DNA of 64,000 bases from Schistosoma mansoni (GCF_000237925.1 NC_031500.1:12239753-12303752), one strand, 5' to 3'; counted from the first letter of the stretch, positions 47,610-59,924 are shown. The notes: a model not told the origin generated them from the letters alone. Numbers and translations are program-made.

Positions 47610-50146
47610 NNNNNNNNNNNNNNNNNNNNNNNNNNNNNNNNNNNNNNNNNNNNNNNNNNNNNNNNNNNNNNNNNNNNNNNNNNNNNNNNNNNNNNNNNNN
47701 NNNNNNNNNNNNNNNNNNNNNNNNNNNNNNNNNNNNNNNNNNNNNNNNNNNNNNNNNNNNNNNNNNNNNNNNNNNNNNNNNNNNNNNNNNNNNNNNNNNN
47801 NNNNNNNNNTAGTTAACTGACTTACAGGATGATTGCTTAGTATCATTACATGATTTTTATATCTATCGTCAGGATCGATTAAACAATAAAAAGACCTGTG
47901 GTGGCGGAGTAGCTACTTTTGTGAACGTTAACTGGTGTCGATCTACTTTTGCCTGTTTCAAGTTTTCAAATGACTTTGTTGACAGTCTAACTTTAAGGTG
48001 CCGTCCAAAACACCTAAATAAATACAAATGTATTTATGTTACCAATATCTACATGACTCCAGACTGCACATCATCTGCGCTATCTGTCTTCGCTGATAAA
48101 TTTACTGAATTCGCCGTTACTGCCTTCAGTGATTCACTTTCAATTGTATGTGGTGATTTCAATTCATGTGACTGTAGCTTCCTTACATCACTAGGTCACC
48201 TAAATGTAGTAGATTTTCCTACTCGTTTGAATGCTCATCTAGACTTGGTTTTCATTAATGATGTGGGTACCTATGTGACTCGCAAACGTGCTTCATTGTC
48301 TAGCTCGGATCACTATATAATTCGTGTTCTACCTAAAGTATATGGTAAACATGGAAAGAGTACACACATACACCATACCAAAAAAGTAATATACAGGAAT
48401 TACTCAGCAGAAAATTTACAAAATCTAAAAAACATGTTTCGTACGACCAACTGGGAATTATTTACAGATGACTCAATAGAAAACACAACTGATGTTATCA
48501 CCTGTTATCTTAAATTCTGTTTTGATATTTGCTGTCCTACCGAAACCTTCTTTTTAAGTTTTGATCGACTTACATCTCCACAACTAAAACGACTACGGAG
48601 GGAAAAAGAATGTACAAGGAGAAAAATACTATTGAAGTTCGTAAGTTAAATGGTCAAATAAACCTAGAGATTAGACGTCTCAACTCTGTGTCATCTCTTT
48701 CTTCTTGACACAAATGGGCCAAGAAATAAACATCCGTTGAATTGTTGCTGTTACTATTACTTGTTGTAGTAAATGCACGCCATAAATCGGAATTGCAAAA
48801 CGAAATATCGTATGTATGAATTTCACCAAAAACTGTAACACAATACAAAAAGAAAGCAAAACAAAACATATACAGCTTGAGGGGGGGAGAAGAAATTATA
48901 AAAACTCACAACTTAGCGATAATGTACAACACTGGTGTGCGCTGTTGAGTCACAACAATGAATGGCGTCAAACACTATAACCAACAGTCAACATATAAGT
49001 GTGCAAACAATCAGATTATAGTGTCACGTAAGGATTACACTCTATTTATGTGATAAATAACGAAACCACTCGATTGGATGGAGTAACATGCACACCTATT
49101 ATTCGAAGTCTTTGTAAAAACGGATTATTACAAACGGTAGAATCTAAGATCCGCGTTTCATCCTATTTAAGACTGATCAGTCATGTGTACCTAGATCCCA
49201 GTGTGTTGATGTTTACAATGAAACTATAACTCAGTACTTTTCGTATCAAGGTGATTAATAAACAATCGAATCCCAATCTTCTGAGATTTGCTGAAGCTAT
49301 ATGGACCAAAAGTCTGAAACCAGTACTCAAAATAGTAAATCCCAGTTTGACAAATTCTAAACATGTAAAATGAGTTTATTCACAAACCAATTAACTTGAA
49401 AGTCGAAGAATAAATATAGTTGAGAAACCAAAAAAAACATTTATTTAACATTATTCATTGAAAAAAATAACATATCTATATAGTTTAATGGTGGACAAAA
49501 CTGGTAAACGGCCGCTCAAAATCCTGGATTGGTTGAAGTTAGACATTAACACCGTTGGATGCCGGCTCAGTGGTCTATCGGTTAAGGGCTCTGGTTCGAG
49601 ACTGGTAGGTCCTGGATTCGAATCTCGCGAGTGCGGGATCGTGGATGCGCACTGCCAAGGAGTCCCACAACAGGACGAAACGGCCGTCAAACAGTGCTTC
49701 CAGGTTTTCCATGGTGGTCTAGCTTCAATTGACTCATGATTTCAACTGTGAAAAACTGAAGACGAATAACAGTAATTGAATTACTCACTTTGATCAAGAG
49801 GTTTAAACACTTCAGTTGTATCAAATTTTAAAGTGTTTAAACCCCAGAAACGAATAAAGCCATCACGACCGTGGGATATTATCACATTATTATTATCATT
49901 ATGATTTCGAGGCCAAAAATGTAAACTTGTAATTTGATATCCATTATGCCCAATCCATTGACGTAAAGGACGATATTTTTTAATTGACCAAATAATTAAC
50001 CAGCCATTCAAGTGACCAGATATTAAATACTGATCAGATATTGATAAAATATATGTACATGGACCAATAGAATATGAAGCGATAGAATTATTATTATTAT
50101 TTATATTAGAATTTGGCTGGGCAGGTATCAATATATGAGCTGGTTC
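46702..50146 (-). CDS. GNB1L: GNB1L-like WD40-repeat protein, last exon interrupted in this assembly
   Basis: Exons found: 50146-49789 and a long last exon 48832-46702 that contains an insertion. Seen: DQYLISGHLNGWLIIWSI, then GRDGFIRFWGLNTL (beta-propeller blades ending in WD-like dipeptides), then LGMCMSLRG, ILLAGFESGHLILL, CFTWRDDGRLLAVGQWDGQIHLIDV and the end GSLLIWDIYR. Known: the order and spacing are those of human GNB1L, a seven-bladed propeller that helps the TTT co-chaperone pathway stabilise PI3K-like kinases such as ATR. The first exon with the ATG was not found. If bases 47564-48690 (one copy of a 46-bp duplication, 200 N and a LINE fragment) are skipped, the two exons sum to 1362 nt, a whole number of codons to the stop. 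Inference: the ancestral gene is intact, and the interruption is either a polymorphic insertion or an assembly artefact. Asn- and Asp-rich insertions between blades are typical of schistosome proteins. Confidence 0.88.
47564..47609. repeat. 46-bp duplication flanking the GNB1L interruption, left copy
   Basis: Identical to 48691-48736. This copy abuts the 200-N gap, so the true duplication may be longer. Confidence 0.95.
47610..47809. other. Assembly gap (200 N)
   Basis: Exactly 200 N, so probably a placeholder of unknown true size. It lies between the duplicated GNB1L exon end and the LINE endonuclease fragment. Confidence 0.99.
47810..48690 (+). mobile_element. Non-LTR retrotransposon fragment, apurinic-like endonuclease domain
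   Basis: An open frame enters from the gap at 47813 (LTDLQDDCLVSLHDFYIYRQDRL...CGGGVATFV) and runs to 48649. Seen: catalytic-type motifs GDFNSC (residue Asp in the GDFN motif) and SSSDHY (Ser-Asp-His). Known: this is the exonuclease-endonuclease-phosphatase domain of CR1/jockey-type LINEs. After a frameshift near 48605 the linker continues as KNTIEVRKLNGQINLEIRRLNSV to 48690, where the element stops abruptly before any reverse transcriptase. The 5' part lies in the gap. So neither end of the element is present. Confidence 0.88.
48691..48736. repeat. 46-bp duplication flanking the GNB1L interruption, right copy
   Basis: Identical to 47564-47609. It follows immediately after the truncated LINE ORF. 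Confidence 0.95.
48691..48832 (-). CDS. GNB1L: GNB1L-like last exon, 5' portion
   Basis: The acceptor TGTGTTACAG precedes 48832. It encodes FGEIHTYDISFCNSDLWRAF, an Asn/Ser-rich stretch and FLAHLCQEERD. The first two bases complete the Ile codon left by the upstream exon. It runs into foreign sequence at 48690, where the LINE fragment begins. Confidence 0.8.
49497..49750 (+). mobile_element. Family A element next to the GNB1L exon
   Basis: 5' body ACGGCCGCTC...GGTTGAAGTTAGAC, tRNA-like segment with B box GATTCGAATC, a broken hammerhead and 3' end GATTTCAACTGTG. It lies in the intron just downstream (minus-strand sense) of GNB1L exon 50146-49789, only 39 bp from its donor. The hammerhead core reads CCAAGGA and an extra AAA follows the cleavage site. 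Confidence 0.8.
49789..50146 (-). CDS. GNB1L: GNB1L-like upstream exon
   Basis: A 358-nt exon; acceptor ATAATTAG before 50146 and donor GTGAGT at 49788. It starts in phase 0 (EPAHILIPAQP) and ends in phase 1. It carries two WD-type blades: SGHLNGWLIIWS and SHGRDGFIRFWGL. Confidence 0.85.
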
Positions 50147-50149
50147 CTA

Positions 50150-51590
50150 ATTATAACAGAGAAATAAGAAATAAACATAAGAACGTTAACGGATACAGTA
50201 TCGGAATTATTTGAGCTTTATTCAGATGTTTCTTCTATCATATACAGTATTCAGGATAGTGACAATGAAATTGGAAATGAAGTCTAAGTTTAAGAGATCA
50301 TTTAAAAGACAGTAGTCGAATGATATGAGATTCCGTGTAATTCACTTTTTCTAGATTCTACAGTTTATATCCATAAATGATTTAGGAATGAATGTCTTTT
50401 CTTAATTAATAGCAGTTAGACATTAGGGTTTGTTAGCTGACAATTTTCTTTCTTTATTAATACATGAAGAAGAACCAATCTGATGGATGTTATTTATTGT
50501 ATACAACCAGCTAAATAGCATCACGATTACAAAATGAGATAAGTATATTAGTTAAGTATTTCAAATAGATGAAAAGTTAAGTGGACATTTAAGTCTACTA
50601 GCCAGTTAGTCATTTTCAGTGGATTCCATTATATTAATGGACTCATACAAATAAAGGAAACACCAATCACTAATATCATTGAGAATGTAGAGAGTACAAG
50701 ATAATGAGTGTTGACCAGATGTAAAATAAGCATATGTTTTAAAGATTTATATTATACGATTAAAGTCATAAAGACATTGATCATATCTAAGAGATGTACT
50801 GAATCCAGTAACATTTTTAAAATCAACTCAGACTTATTAGCTGGTTGATATAAGCAGGTGAAACCGAAGTCAATCAGTCGGCTCAATATTGCTGATTCGT
50901 TCCCTGGATCAGATGCGAATATTTCTAAATGGTTAATCACTGGTGGTGGAGATAGTTGAAGGTATTCGAGAGAGAACCTTGAGTATAAAATCTCAACATA
51001 GTGCTTTCGAGTCACTCAGATTAGTAACCGCATCGCAACTTGACCAATAAAATTAGGTCAGCATTAAAAATGTCGAGACAAACATGATATTGATCACTAC
51101 TCAGTGATTAATCAGTAGTAAATATATCAGTCCAACAGCAAGTCAGTCGCAACTTGAATACCTAACTAGCAAAATATCAGGACGTGAAAGTGGGTGACTT
51201 GGGTCAAAAAACTTCATGGATCATCAGTTTCCTTAAGATTACAGGTACACATTACCGACGACTACCGACTAGCAAGAAACCTAGATTAATAGTCCTCTTC
51301 CAACTACCTCCAGCCGCTGTCTATTTTTAACTATTATCGGATCGAGGTGAGACTTTGTTTTCAAGATGATTGGTGAATCGACATCCACGAGTTAAGCTCC
51401 AGGCTGATCCGAGACATGTGAAGTATAAATGTTTTAAAGGATACTTTAAATAAACCTGTTGTTTAACTTTTGTTATCAACATTCGTTTACTAGACATTAA
51501 TAATCTGATGTTGTCAGTATATAAACTCTTCAAAACCTGTAGTCAGATTTTTAAAATAGAAAAGTATAAATAATTGATTATTAAGACTAT
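50150..51590. other. Upstream of GNB1L-like exon, unassigned
   Basis: The missing GNB1L first exon may be here or further upstream. The minus-strand frame 51015-50752 has no family signature. Confidence 0.4.
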
Positions 51591-51599
51591 CTATGAATA

Positions 51600-51900
51600 G
51601 CCCAAACAGTGGAGTTCAACCATGACGGGGATGGGGTGGTTATCAACCAATTCTAAAATGGTTGAGAAATATCGAGAACCGATTGAAGTTAAACAAATAA
51701 ATCACTGGATAACAACCCAATATTTTAAAGGTTAAGCACTTGTCGAGAGATGTTAAGTTCACGGGTTCGATCCAAAGTATGGTTATGGACACACCCATAA
51801 TAGGGCGAAAGATACCCGCTCAGTGTTCCCTTTTTTTCGGTGACTGTGTAACTAAGGCCAGTTCGTGATATTAACCATGAAATCTCCATAAATCCCTGAC
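51600..51900 (+). repeat. Family A-derived diverged SINE, copy 1
   Basis: Homologous to 62490-62790. It contains a B-box-like GGTTCGATCC and a hammerhead remnant (ATAGGGCGAAAGATACCCGC...CAGTG). It ends ATGAAATCTCCATAAATCCC, like the family A outer terminus. Confidence 0.6.
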
Positions 51901-52504
51901 AATAATAACCATTTGTATCTGTTACCCGATGCGTTGTAACAAGTTAATAAAAAAATAGTAACACCAATGAAAACTATTAACTGAACGGTGGTTATTGATT
52001 TTAAAAGTAACCAATCTATAGTAATTAGAAAAGATGAGAATTTTGAATTGTTCACTTAACAGGGAAAAAATCCTTCTTGTTTCAACCTTAAATTTCTCAA
52101 AACAAACACGTAAATACGAGACCGGAAAAATAGGTTAAAGGTGTTTGACTTCAAAGTAGAGAAAAGAATCCCCCCCTCAGTAAATCTTCAGGTGAAATGT
52201 CATATCTTTTAATCCTCTAATTTATTCTTTCGATACAAACTAAATCATAATTTAATTTGTCATTTTCAATGAAAACTTCAACTTATCAACACCATTCATT
52301 CAATATTGATAATGATGTATACAAAATATATTGGCAAAATAGAGAATACTATGACAGAAGAGAGATGAAAGTGAGTATATGATAACAACTCAGTTGATTA
52401 TCTAGTCACATTACTAAGAGATTAGTAGGTATTTAGTTTCTTAGAAGTGTTGTAGAGAAGTAACATCAATTGTAGGAACTTACAAACCAATTTTTACAAA
52501 ATAA

Positions 52505-52815
52505 ACAAATCCAACTTTATTTAATATTGTTTGTTTGAATCTTCCCATCGATGTGTTAGGACTGCAACTGATCAGTCTCTAATTGGCATATGTGCATACT
52601 GTGCGTATTGCCTCGATATAGCCTTAATTCACAAGCATGGGAAGCAGAGATGGATAGTGGCTAGCAGTGGAATCCAGGACGCGCGTTCCGTCCTATTTGG
52701 GACTAGTCAACTGAATGTACCTGCAACTGAGAGTTGATGTTCACTCTAGGACCCGAACCCAGTACCTTTCGCTTCAAACACCATCGTGTTATCCACTCGG
52801 CCACTTGAACGTGTG
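52505..52815 (-). mobile_element. Family B (Sm-alpha-like) SINE, near-complete
   Basis: On the minus strand: tRNA-like head with A box TGGCCGAGTGGATAACACG and B box GGGTTCGGGTCC (52800-52735), hammerhead segment (52720-52669), body GCCAATTAGAGACTGATCAG and 3' end ATCTTCCC...AATATT. The frame at 52531-52734 is repeat sequence, not a gene. Confidence 0.85.
52669..52720 (-). ncRNA. Hammerhead motif (family B), core-dead subfamily
   Basis: Stem II GTCC/GGAC, mini stem III ACGCGCGT and cleavage GTC are retained, but the core reads TTGACTA and GGAA in place of CTGANGA and GAAA. The same two changes occur at 63664-63712. Confidence 0.75.
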
Positions 52816-52829
52816 AAGAAAATCATCTT

Positions 52830-53190
52830 TTTTTAATGTTGAATAAAAGTGTGATATCTGGTATTCTTCTTTTCGTTTAGTGTGTCAGTGCTCCATGTAA
52901 GAGTGTAAATTTCACATTAGATTTCATTTAAATCATTTATAGCTATCTATATGTCTTATATAAACACGTTACTGCAGCACGTCTCAATTTATCAGATGAA
53001 AAAAGGAAATACAGTGCAGACATGTTGAATATTAAAAGGAAGATGCGCTAAGAATCCATGAATACGTGTCTTATCTCAATTATATTGATAATTTTAAGTT
53101 AAAGGAAGAATCCAAAAGTATGTTGATGAAATATGTTCGGGATGTTTACTTTATATAAGTGTTTATTAGTGAAAATAATTCAAAGCATGA
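52830..53190. repeat. Dispersed repeat F, copy 2
   Basis: Counterpart of 8030-8640 (AATAAAAGTGTGATATCTGGTAT, TACGTGTCTTATCTC). It lies directly beside a family B SINE. Confidence 0.55.
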
Positions 53191-53756
53191 CAATCTTCCT
53201 TTTATTGCGAACATCGAGTATTACCCTACAAAACACATCGCATGATTTCAGTTTTTTTCTATGAATGTTCTGTAGACATACAGATATTACACTGTATAAA
53301 TAAATGGCATGTGAAGTGGCAAACTCAAAATAAGGCTTCTGTATTACTCCTGAAATTGATCTAAATATTTCCGAAATATTTACAACTTTTTGGTGTTTTT
53401 AATTAGCAATATTGTGTAACATGCATTCCATAACATAATGAGCTAATACATATTATATATATATACATATATATCATGATTTTGAAAATAAATGGTCGCA
53501 AATAAAACAAAATATAACATCATTATACGCCACATAACCGAATTCGGAGCATGTAATTTCATAGCCCACTAAGTTCTTACTTTTTATTGTGGTAATCACA
53601 ACACTTTCCCAACACACAGCAACTTGTAGAATCGACAAAGAATGGTTGGAAAAACCTTATTATATGACGGATGTAATATAATCATCATCAAGATGACATG
53701 GTTTGTATGAACAAAATAAGAAAATAATACCACAGTAAACTATTTACCTTAAAAAG

Positions 53757-54258
53757 GTGCCCCAAATGTTTTGGTACGGCCGAGGGTGGGAAGAGTTAGC
53801 TCTCCCTCTCGAAACGCTCTCATATGACCACACGTATATAGCCACTACCAGGGAAGTCCTACTCACTGCCTCCTCATAGCTGCAGTGTTGTTTATGAAAT
53901 TGAGAGGACGAAAAGCGAATGTCTGGCGCTCTAACCGCGTTGGTGGGTATGGCGGATCTACCTAGGGGAGTTGGAAAACCCTGATTCCAAACCAATAGAG
54001 TACATGGGGGAACAAATGGCGTATGAACCAATTATTGGTCGCCGGTTACCATGGGACTGCATCACCTAACGTTGCTCCACTGTGTTATGGATTAGACTTC
54101 TAAGTCAAATGTTCCGGTTGTGGCCTCCTGAGAAAACCACCTGCTTCGGTTTGGGCACCCGAGCAGCATCATAGCCCGCACAAAAATCAATTGACTTGTG
54201 TGGCCCATATGTATTCGGTACCCCTTGGTACCAATATTTATGTGTTCAAGGAAATAAT
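53757..54258 (+). repeat. Family C repeat, copy 5
   Basis: Sense orientation, with a small deletion around the CTCCAGTATCCTGAG block (near 54010). Ends TTATGTGTTCAAGGAAATAA. Confidence 0.86.
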
Positions 54259-54713
54259 AAGTGAATAAAAACAAGTATAATTATTAGTAGAATCATTAAA
54301 CAAAACAAATATGTATGATGTCCTTCAACATGATCACTACGTTACCGAGTTCACTGATGAGGAGTTCGCTTCAGGCCAATAAGACAAATGGTATTTACTT
54401 AATCAAAAACACAGATGGCCACTAACTAGGAATGGATAGCCTGACATTTATTGGTCCGTGCAGCTCCTTCTATCACAGGTAGTTAATAAGAAAACGAAAG
54501 GAGCCAGCCCATTCGTTTCCTTGTTCTGACTTAAAAAATCTTATAAAAAACTAAATCAATTATAAAATCACAACGCATCATAAATAGGAGATCACAATCT
54601 GTACAGATCTAGATCACTTACGATTAAAAAAATGCTGGGTGATCGGTGCTTAGTTAATCATTACCGATAACTTAGGAACAGTAAAATATCTAGAAATAAC
54701 TAATGACTTAACT

Positions 54714-55029
54714 ATGAATAATATATTTGTAAAATCTCATCGAATGAATTTGTAGTAAATCCAACGTTTCGCCTGGCAATCTGGTCCAAGCTTTTTCAAG
54801 GAAATATAATCAAACATCAAAATTATCGAATATAAATATGTACATGGTTCTCCGCTTTTAACGCTGATTGGATGACCTATTCAGTATACAATGAACCAAA
54901 GAACCATGTACCCATTTATATTCGATAACTTTGATTATATTTCCTTGAAAAAGCTTGGACCAGATTACCAGGCGAAACTTTGGATTTACTTCAAATTCAT
55001 TCGCGGAGATTTTACAAATATATTATTCC
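54714..55029. repeat. Large foldback with Penelope-like terminal sequence
   Basis: Arms 54714-54851 and 54900-55029 are ~90-95% reverse complements with a ~48-bp spacer. Each arm holds an AAGCTTGGACCAGATT...CCAGGCGAAAC block. Known: Penelope-like elements end in inverted or direct terminal copies with a motif of this kind (AAGCnTGG...GCGAAACG). No coding part lies between the arms. Confidence 0.75.
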
Positions 55030-55819
55030 TATTTAATGTCTTACATCAACTCGACGGTCGAATACTGTGAAACTATTCGCTCTAATATAGACGAAAGTTC
55101 TTATATAAACTAATGACTTAAATGAAAGCTTACAATTATGGCAATCCATAATAACTGTAAAACAAATACTTAATGAATGAACAATATATACATAATAATC
55201 TCCTGTACCATAGTTCGATAATTACTATCTTTTCCAATGACTATTCAAGCATATCTAAAACGATATCACGAAATTTAAAACATAGTTTCCTACTAACGAT
55301 CCAGTTTGTTTTGTCTCCTCAGATAAGAAAAAAAAATCTACAAGTGGCTGGCTGAATGATCGGTTACATAATATGTTATTGATTGGCTAAAGAAAGTATT
55401 GCCTAGCCTTATAATCTTGTGAAATTATAAATATCTCTTCAATTTTAAGTAAAATATTATAAAAAAAAATAAAAAAAGGTAATATATAACAGTAATAATA
55501 CATAATTACAACGAAATAAAAAAAAAGAAAACTATAATTTCAAAATATAATGGATATTTTTATTTGAAATTGTTGTCAAGGGAACAGAACGAGGGAAAGT
55601 ACATATTCAAAAATTATCTTAATCATTTATCACAGAGAAATGAATAATAACAAAGAATATAACATAAAATTATTATTAACTCATCAATCAGATGTAAATT
55701 CACATTACTTGAGTTTCAACTATACTCTTGTAGTGAATGAAAAACGAATGGAGACAATTGAATGTATTTAAGAACAAATTACAGACTATCTCACTCAATT
55801 CTGATAACCATCCATTAGA

Positions 55820-56050
55820 CAATACATTTGCAAAATAACAATCAATTGTCTCAATCTTAACTGTTCCTTCTGTAAATATCAGTCTGTCTTCTCTGATTTC
55901 ATTGTTTATGCATTTTCATATCGACTAAGCTTCATTTCTGTTCTTCTCTTATCGATTTTCTGCCAAAATACATTCTATATCTGATCATCACCATACACTA
56001 CTTGTGTGGATATAAGTAGACCAAATCACACTCTAAGTATTATGATTAGT
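55820..56050. repeat. Dispersed repeat E, copy 2
   Basis: Counterpart of 55-290; ends near a GTGTGGATATAAGTAGACC block. Confidence 0.65.
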
Positions 56051-56699
56051 AATCATACTACTAACAGGTTTGTCAAACTGAAGTACATAGAGTAAGGTTC
56101 GAACCCGTGACGTATTGGTTAAATGTTGAATCCCTTAACTATTGATACACTACTTCAAAATATAACGGATTTACTTGAATATTATTATACATGGAATGAA
56201 AAAAAGTGGCAAATTTTACTTAGGTTAAGGTTAGTCATAATAATAATAAGAGATTATTCTATTCAGTAATAATAATAATAATAACAATAATAGTATTCAA
56301 AAGGTTAGTCATAAACAGATGGTTGGAAACAATGAGCTTTCTTTACAATTTAGTTGTTTTGTATTTCAATATATATATGGGAGAGAATATGTTTCTTTTT
56401 AAAATTTTCCATCACATAATAATGATGCTTGCAATTTCTTTGAGTTCGTTGAGAGTTCTTCTTTCACCGAACATCCTTTTTACCGAATGAAAATCCTGAT
56501 TTACCTAAGAGAAAAAAATAATAAGAATGAAAACATAAGATTAGTAACTAACTAATGTAGAGTAGGGTAGGAATATTTCACTAAATAAATCACTGATGAC
56601 TTCGGGTAGAAGTCATCGACCAAACTATCTAGCTCAGAGAACAAACCTACATTAAAATCACTGATGACAAATGAAAAACATTTCTTCAACTAAATTTCA

Positions 56700-56990
56700 T
56701 ATTGGGATCATAAATCGATTACAGTTATACAACTAATGAAAACCTGGAAACACTGGATAATCGTTTCATGTTAGTATGATATTCTTCAACAATGTGCATC
56801 TACGACTCTGAAACCTAGAACCTTTGTACACTTAAACAATTGGGTGGAAATAGAAAGTGTCCGACTTCCACTGTTTTCGGTAACTTCCTCAAACATGACA
56901 CGGTCTATTGGTCAAAGATGCTCACTAGAACTCTGTAAATTTTTCCTCATAGTTAGTCATTAGTGAGCGCAATCTCCAAAACCTCATACT
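56700..56990 (-). repeat. Decayed hammerhead-SINE relic
   Basis: Minus-strand remnants of the family A layout: a terminus like CATACTGATGGTTATTA at the right and AAAACCTGGAAACACTGG at the left. No intact core. Confidence 0.4.
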
Positions 56991-57319
56991 GATGGTTATT
57001 ATTGGCTCACGAATGTTCTGGGAGCTGATCGACTTCATAAAACCAAGATTTTACTATGAGTGAAAACATTAAAATACAGTCAGTTGTAAACAACGCAAGT
57101 TTGTGGATCCAAGTTGTTATATTACATCTGCACAACCAAATTAAACTAACAAATTTAATGGCAAAAGATATCGGAGCAATATAGAAGCAATCATAAAAAG
57201 AAGGACTAAACATAGGTATATGGTTTGAAAAGACGTAGTGGAAAGGTATACATGAAGGACTAATGCGATTCAAGTTCTAGAGAAAGATAAAAATTGAATA
57301 TAGCTGCTCGATTGTGAAA

Positions 57320-57475
57320 AATTCTGAGCCATTTCACCCGTCTCCAATCCACTGATTACGGTTGTCACGTGAATCCCAACCAGGTAGTCTGTATCTACAA
57401 CCATGTCTAAGATCAACAGTTAGTAAATTCATGAACTGATTGTGTTTTAGTTTGGTTGCCCCTGGCTTTATTTCA
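57320..57475 (-). mobile_element. RTE-like 3'-region fragment
   Basis: Shares the same block order as 15600-15770 (ATTACGGTTGTCACGTGAAT, then GTAGTCTGTATCTAC, then GGTTGCCCCTGGC). Short and non-coding. Confidence 0.5.
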
Positions 57476-57879
57476 ATGTATTCCTACACAAGTAAACATT
57501 ACCTATTAAGGAAAGAGATGAAACAAGTTCTAACTATTTCAGTCGGTGGAAATTTACAACTTCAACATTGCTTACTCCAAGTTGAAATTGAACACAAATT
57601 TCTATTCTGTTATTATTTGAAAATGGTGATGGAATGATTGGAATTCATTATCACTGGGTATACTACCGAAGGTCTCTTTAGATGAATCCATGTTCAATTT
57701 GTAATAAAACGCTTTTTCATATTTACGAGTATTTCATTGTGATTTCTTCAATTACAGTGAAGATCAAAAAGTTGCTTATTTGAATGATGTTTTGTTTATG
57801 TGATTATTCTTTAAATTAAAAACTACTGAAACTACTTTAAACAAAAAATTCAAAGTTCTAGTACATACTTATTAAAACA

Positions 57880-58315
57880 AATAAATATTGGTACAAAGTG
57901 GCACCGAATACATATGAGCTGCACAAATCTCATTAGATTTGTGTCAGGGCTGTGATACTGCCCAGGTGCCCAAACTGAAGCAGGTGGTTTTCTTAGGAGG
58001 CCACAACCGGAGCCTTTGACATAAAGGTCTGATTCACAAGGCAGTGGAGCATCGTGAGGAGATGTAGTCCCATGGTAGCCGGTGACCAACGATTGATTCA
58101 TACGCCATTTATTCCCTTCAGGACCGTCCGTGTCCACCAACCCAGGTAAAGCGCCAGACATTCGCTTTTCGTCCTCTCAATTTCGTAAACAACACCCCTG
58201 GTGTGAGAAGGCAGTGAGTAGGACTTCCCTGTCAGAGGCTATATGCACGTGCCCATGTGAGAGCATTTCGAGAGGGAGAGAGGACTTACTCCACTCTCGG
58301 CTGTACCAGGGCTGT
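57880..58315 (-). repeat. Family C repeat, copy 6 (internal deletion)
   Basis: About 85 bp are missing between CCCTTCAGGA and CCGTCCGTGTCCACC near 58120, compared with copies 1 and 7. Confidence 0.86.
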
Positions 58316-58329
58316 AGTTTGCCCGAATG

Positions 58330-59330
58330 TAACGATAAGGAAATAAATGCAAAGCTGAAATTAATTTACACTCTTCCATGTGGTTATCAATAATTATTAT
58401 TAACACTATTCACGTAAAATTTACATTTATCGTCACAAATATACCACAGATCCAAGATACAATGATGTCAAGTATAATCATCGTACACAGAATTATGTAA
58501 GTTTTAAAAGGAACCTTGAAAAATAGCAATAAAAGGCTTCAGATGCAAAAAAGGGCTTGACAAAAAACGACTATTTAAAACTTTGAGAATATATGCATAA
58601 ACTTTACTGATTTCCGAGCATTTCTATATTGTAAATTGATTCAGAACAAGATAATTAGAATGGTTAGGACTGAATGGACTTAAATGTCATCTCATTCTTT
58701 TCACTACGAAAGTATGGGGTTAAAAAACAGCCCTAAAAATACTACAACTCATCTTGGCCTATTGATTTTCATCTTTAAAGATGAGGTCTTAAAAGTGCTG
58801 AGTTAGCAAACCAACAACCACTCACAAATATGCCGTAAGTCACCGGCTTTAAACAGTTGTCTTTTTGACTATATGGTTGTCAAGACTATCCTTTACCCAA
58901 TTTTTATTCGGATACCTCAAGAAGTATTCATCAACGATTTGCGCAACCAGGAAGTGACGACCTCCCTGATGTCTTTAATATCACTCAAGATCATTTCATT
59001 CATAATCATCATTTTTCAAAAACGAAAAAAAGAACAATGCACTTCAATATGTGAAACGAAAAAACACAACAGCGCACGACACAGCAAGAACAAATGCAAA
59101 ACTTTTAGCCTTATGTAATGGAGCATAAAAAAGTAAAATAGGGATTATCCCATAGTACACATATGCGTAAGTTTAATCACCTTAGGTATGAAAACAATCA
59201 TTGGAAAAAAGAAAAACGTTCTCAGTGTCTATATAAACACAAAAGGACATATATCGGGAACGGAACAGTCGCCATCAGTAGGATCTGATGATCATTACGC
59301 TGTATCTAAGATTGGTTGACATTGAAATTG
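58330..59330. other. No gene recognised
   Basis: The plus-strand frame at 58873-59118 is Ile/Lys-rich, and I cannot relate it to any family. Confidence 0.4.
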
Positions 59331-59339
59331 TACCAATGA

Positions 59340-59510
59340 ACAACAATGCAGTGGTTTTAATCATTAAGAGTTTGTCATAACACCTAAAGGTTTTAGGTTT
59401 AACCCCTAGTGGGGTCAAGGGTGTGGATTGTTGAGTAGTTTTACACTAGGACGAACCAGTTATCCAATACTCTCTCGTTAGCAATGGTACCACAAAGTGA
59501 GACTAACCTG
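59340..59510 (+). repeat. Decayed hammerhead-SINE relic
   Basis: GGTTTAACCCCTAG (B-box-like), then GTGTGGATTGTTGAGTAGTTTTACACTAGGACGAACC, a hammerhead layout with the core lost. Confidence 0.4.
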
Positions 59511-59924
59511 TGACAAATACAACTTATACATAAAAATACTTATGATTCTAATGTTCATTAAGGTTTATTATCTCATAGTAAAGTACAATATAAACATGTG
59601 AATTTATTTTAGAAAATGTAAAATACATCACCTAACAGTTGCTTTACCTTCGATTTAAGGCTTTTAGTCATCCCTTATCGTACTGCAGATTATATAAATA
59701 GGAAATGTAAATTCTGAAAGTATTATATGACACATTGTAATTTTCTTCTTTAATGTAACAACACTTGCAAGCATAATAGATAACATTTTGATGATAATTA
59801 ATGTGATGAGTGGACTGAGAGATAATGTTCATTTTAATGCTCTCATATAAAAAGAACCCATTTTTTATTTATACATTCAGTCAAATAGACAAGTGTAGAT
59901 CTAGTTGTGCCCAATTATGTTGGA

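Noticed and set aside
50752-51015. 87-codon minus-strand frame upstream of the GNB1L-like exon
   Set aside because: Does not resemble a WD40 blade or the expected N-terminus; no phase-compatible donor was established.
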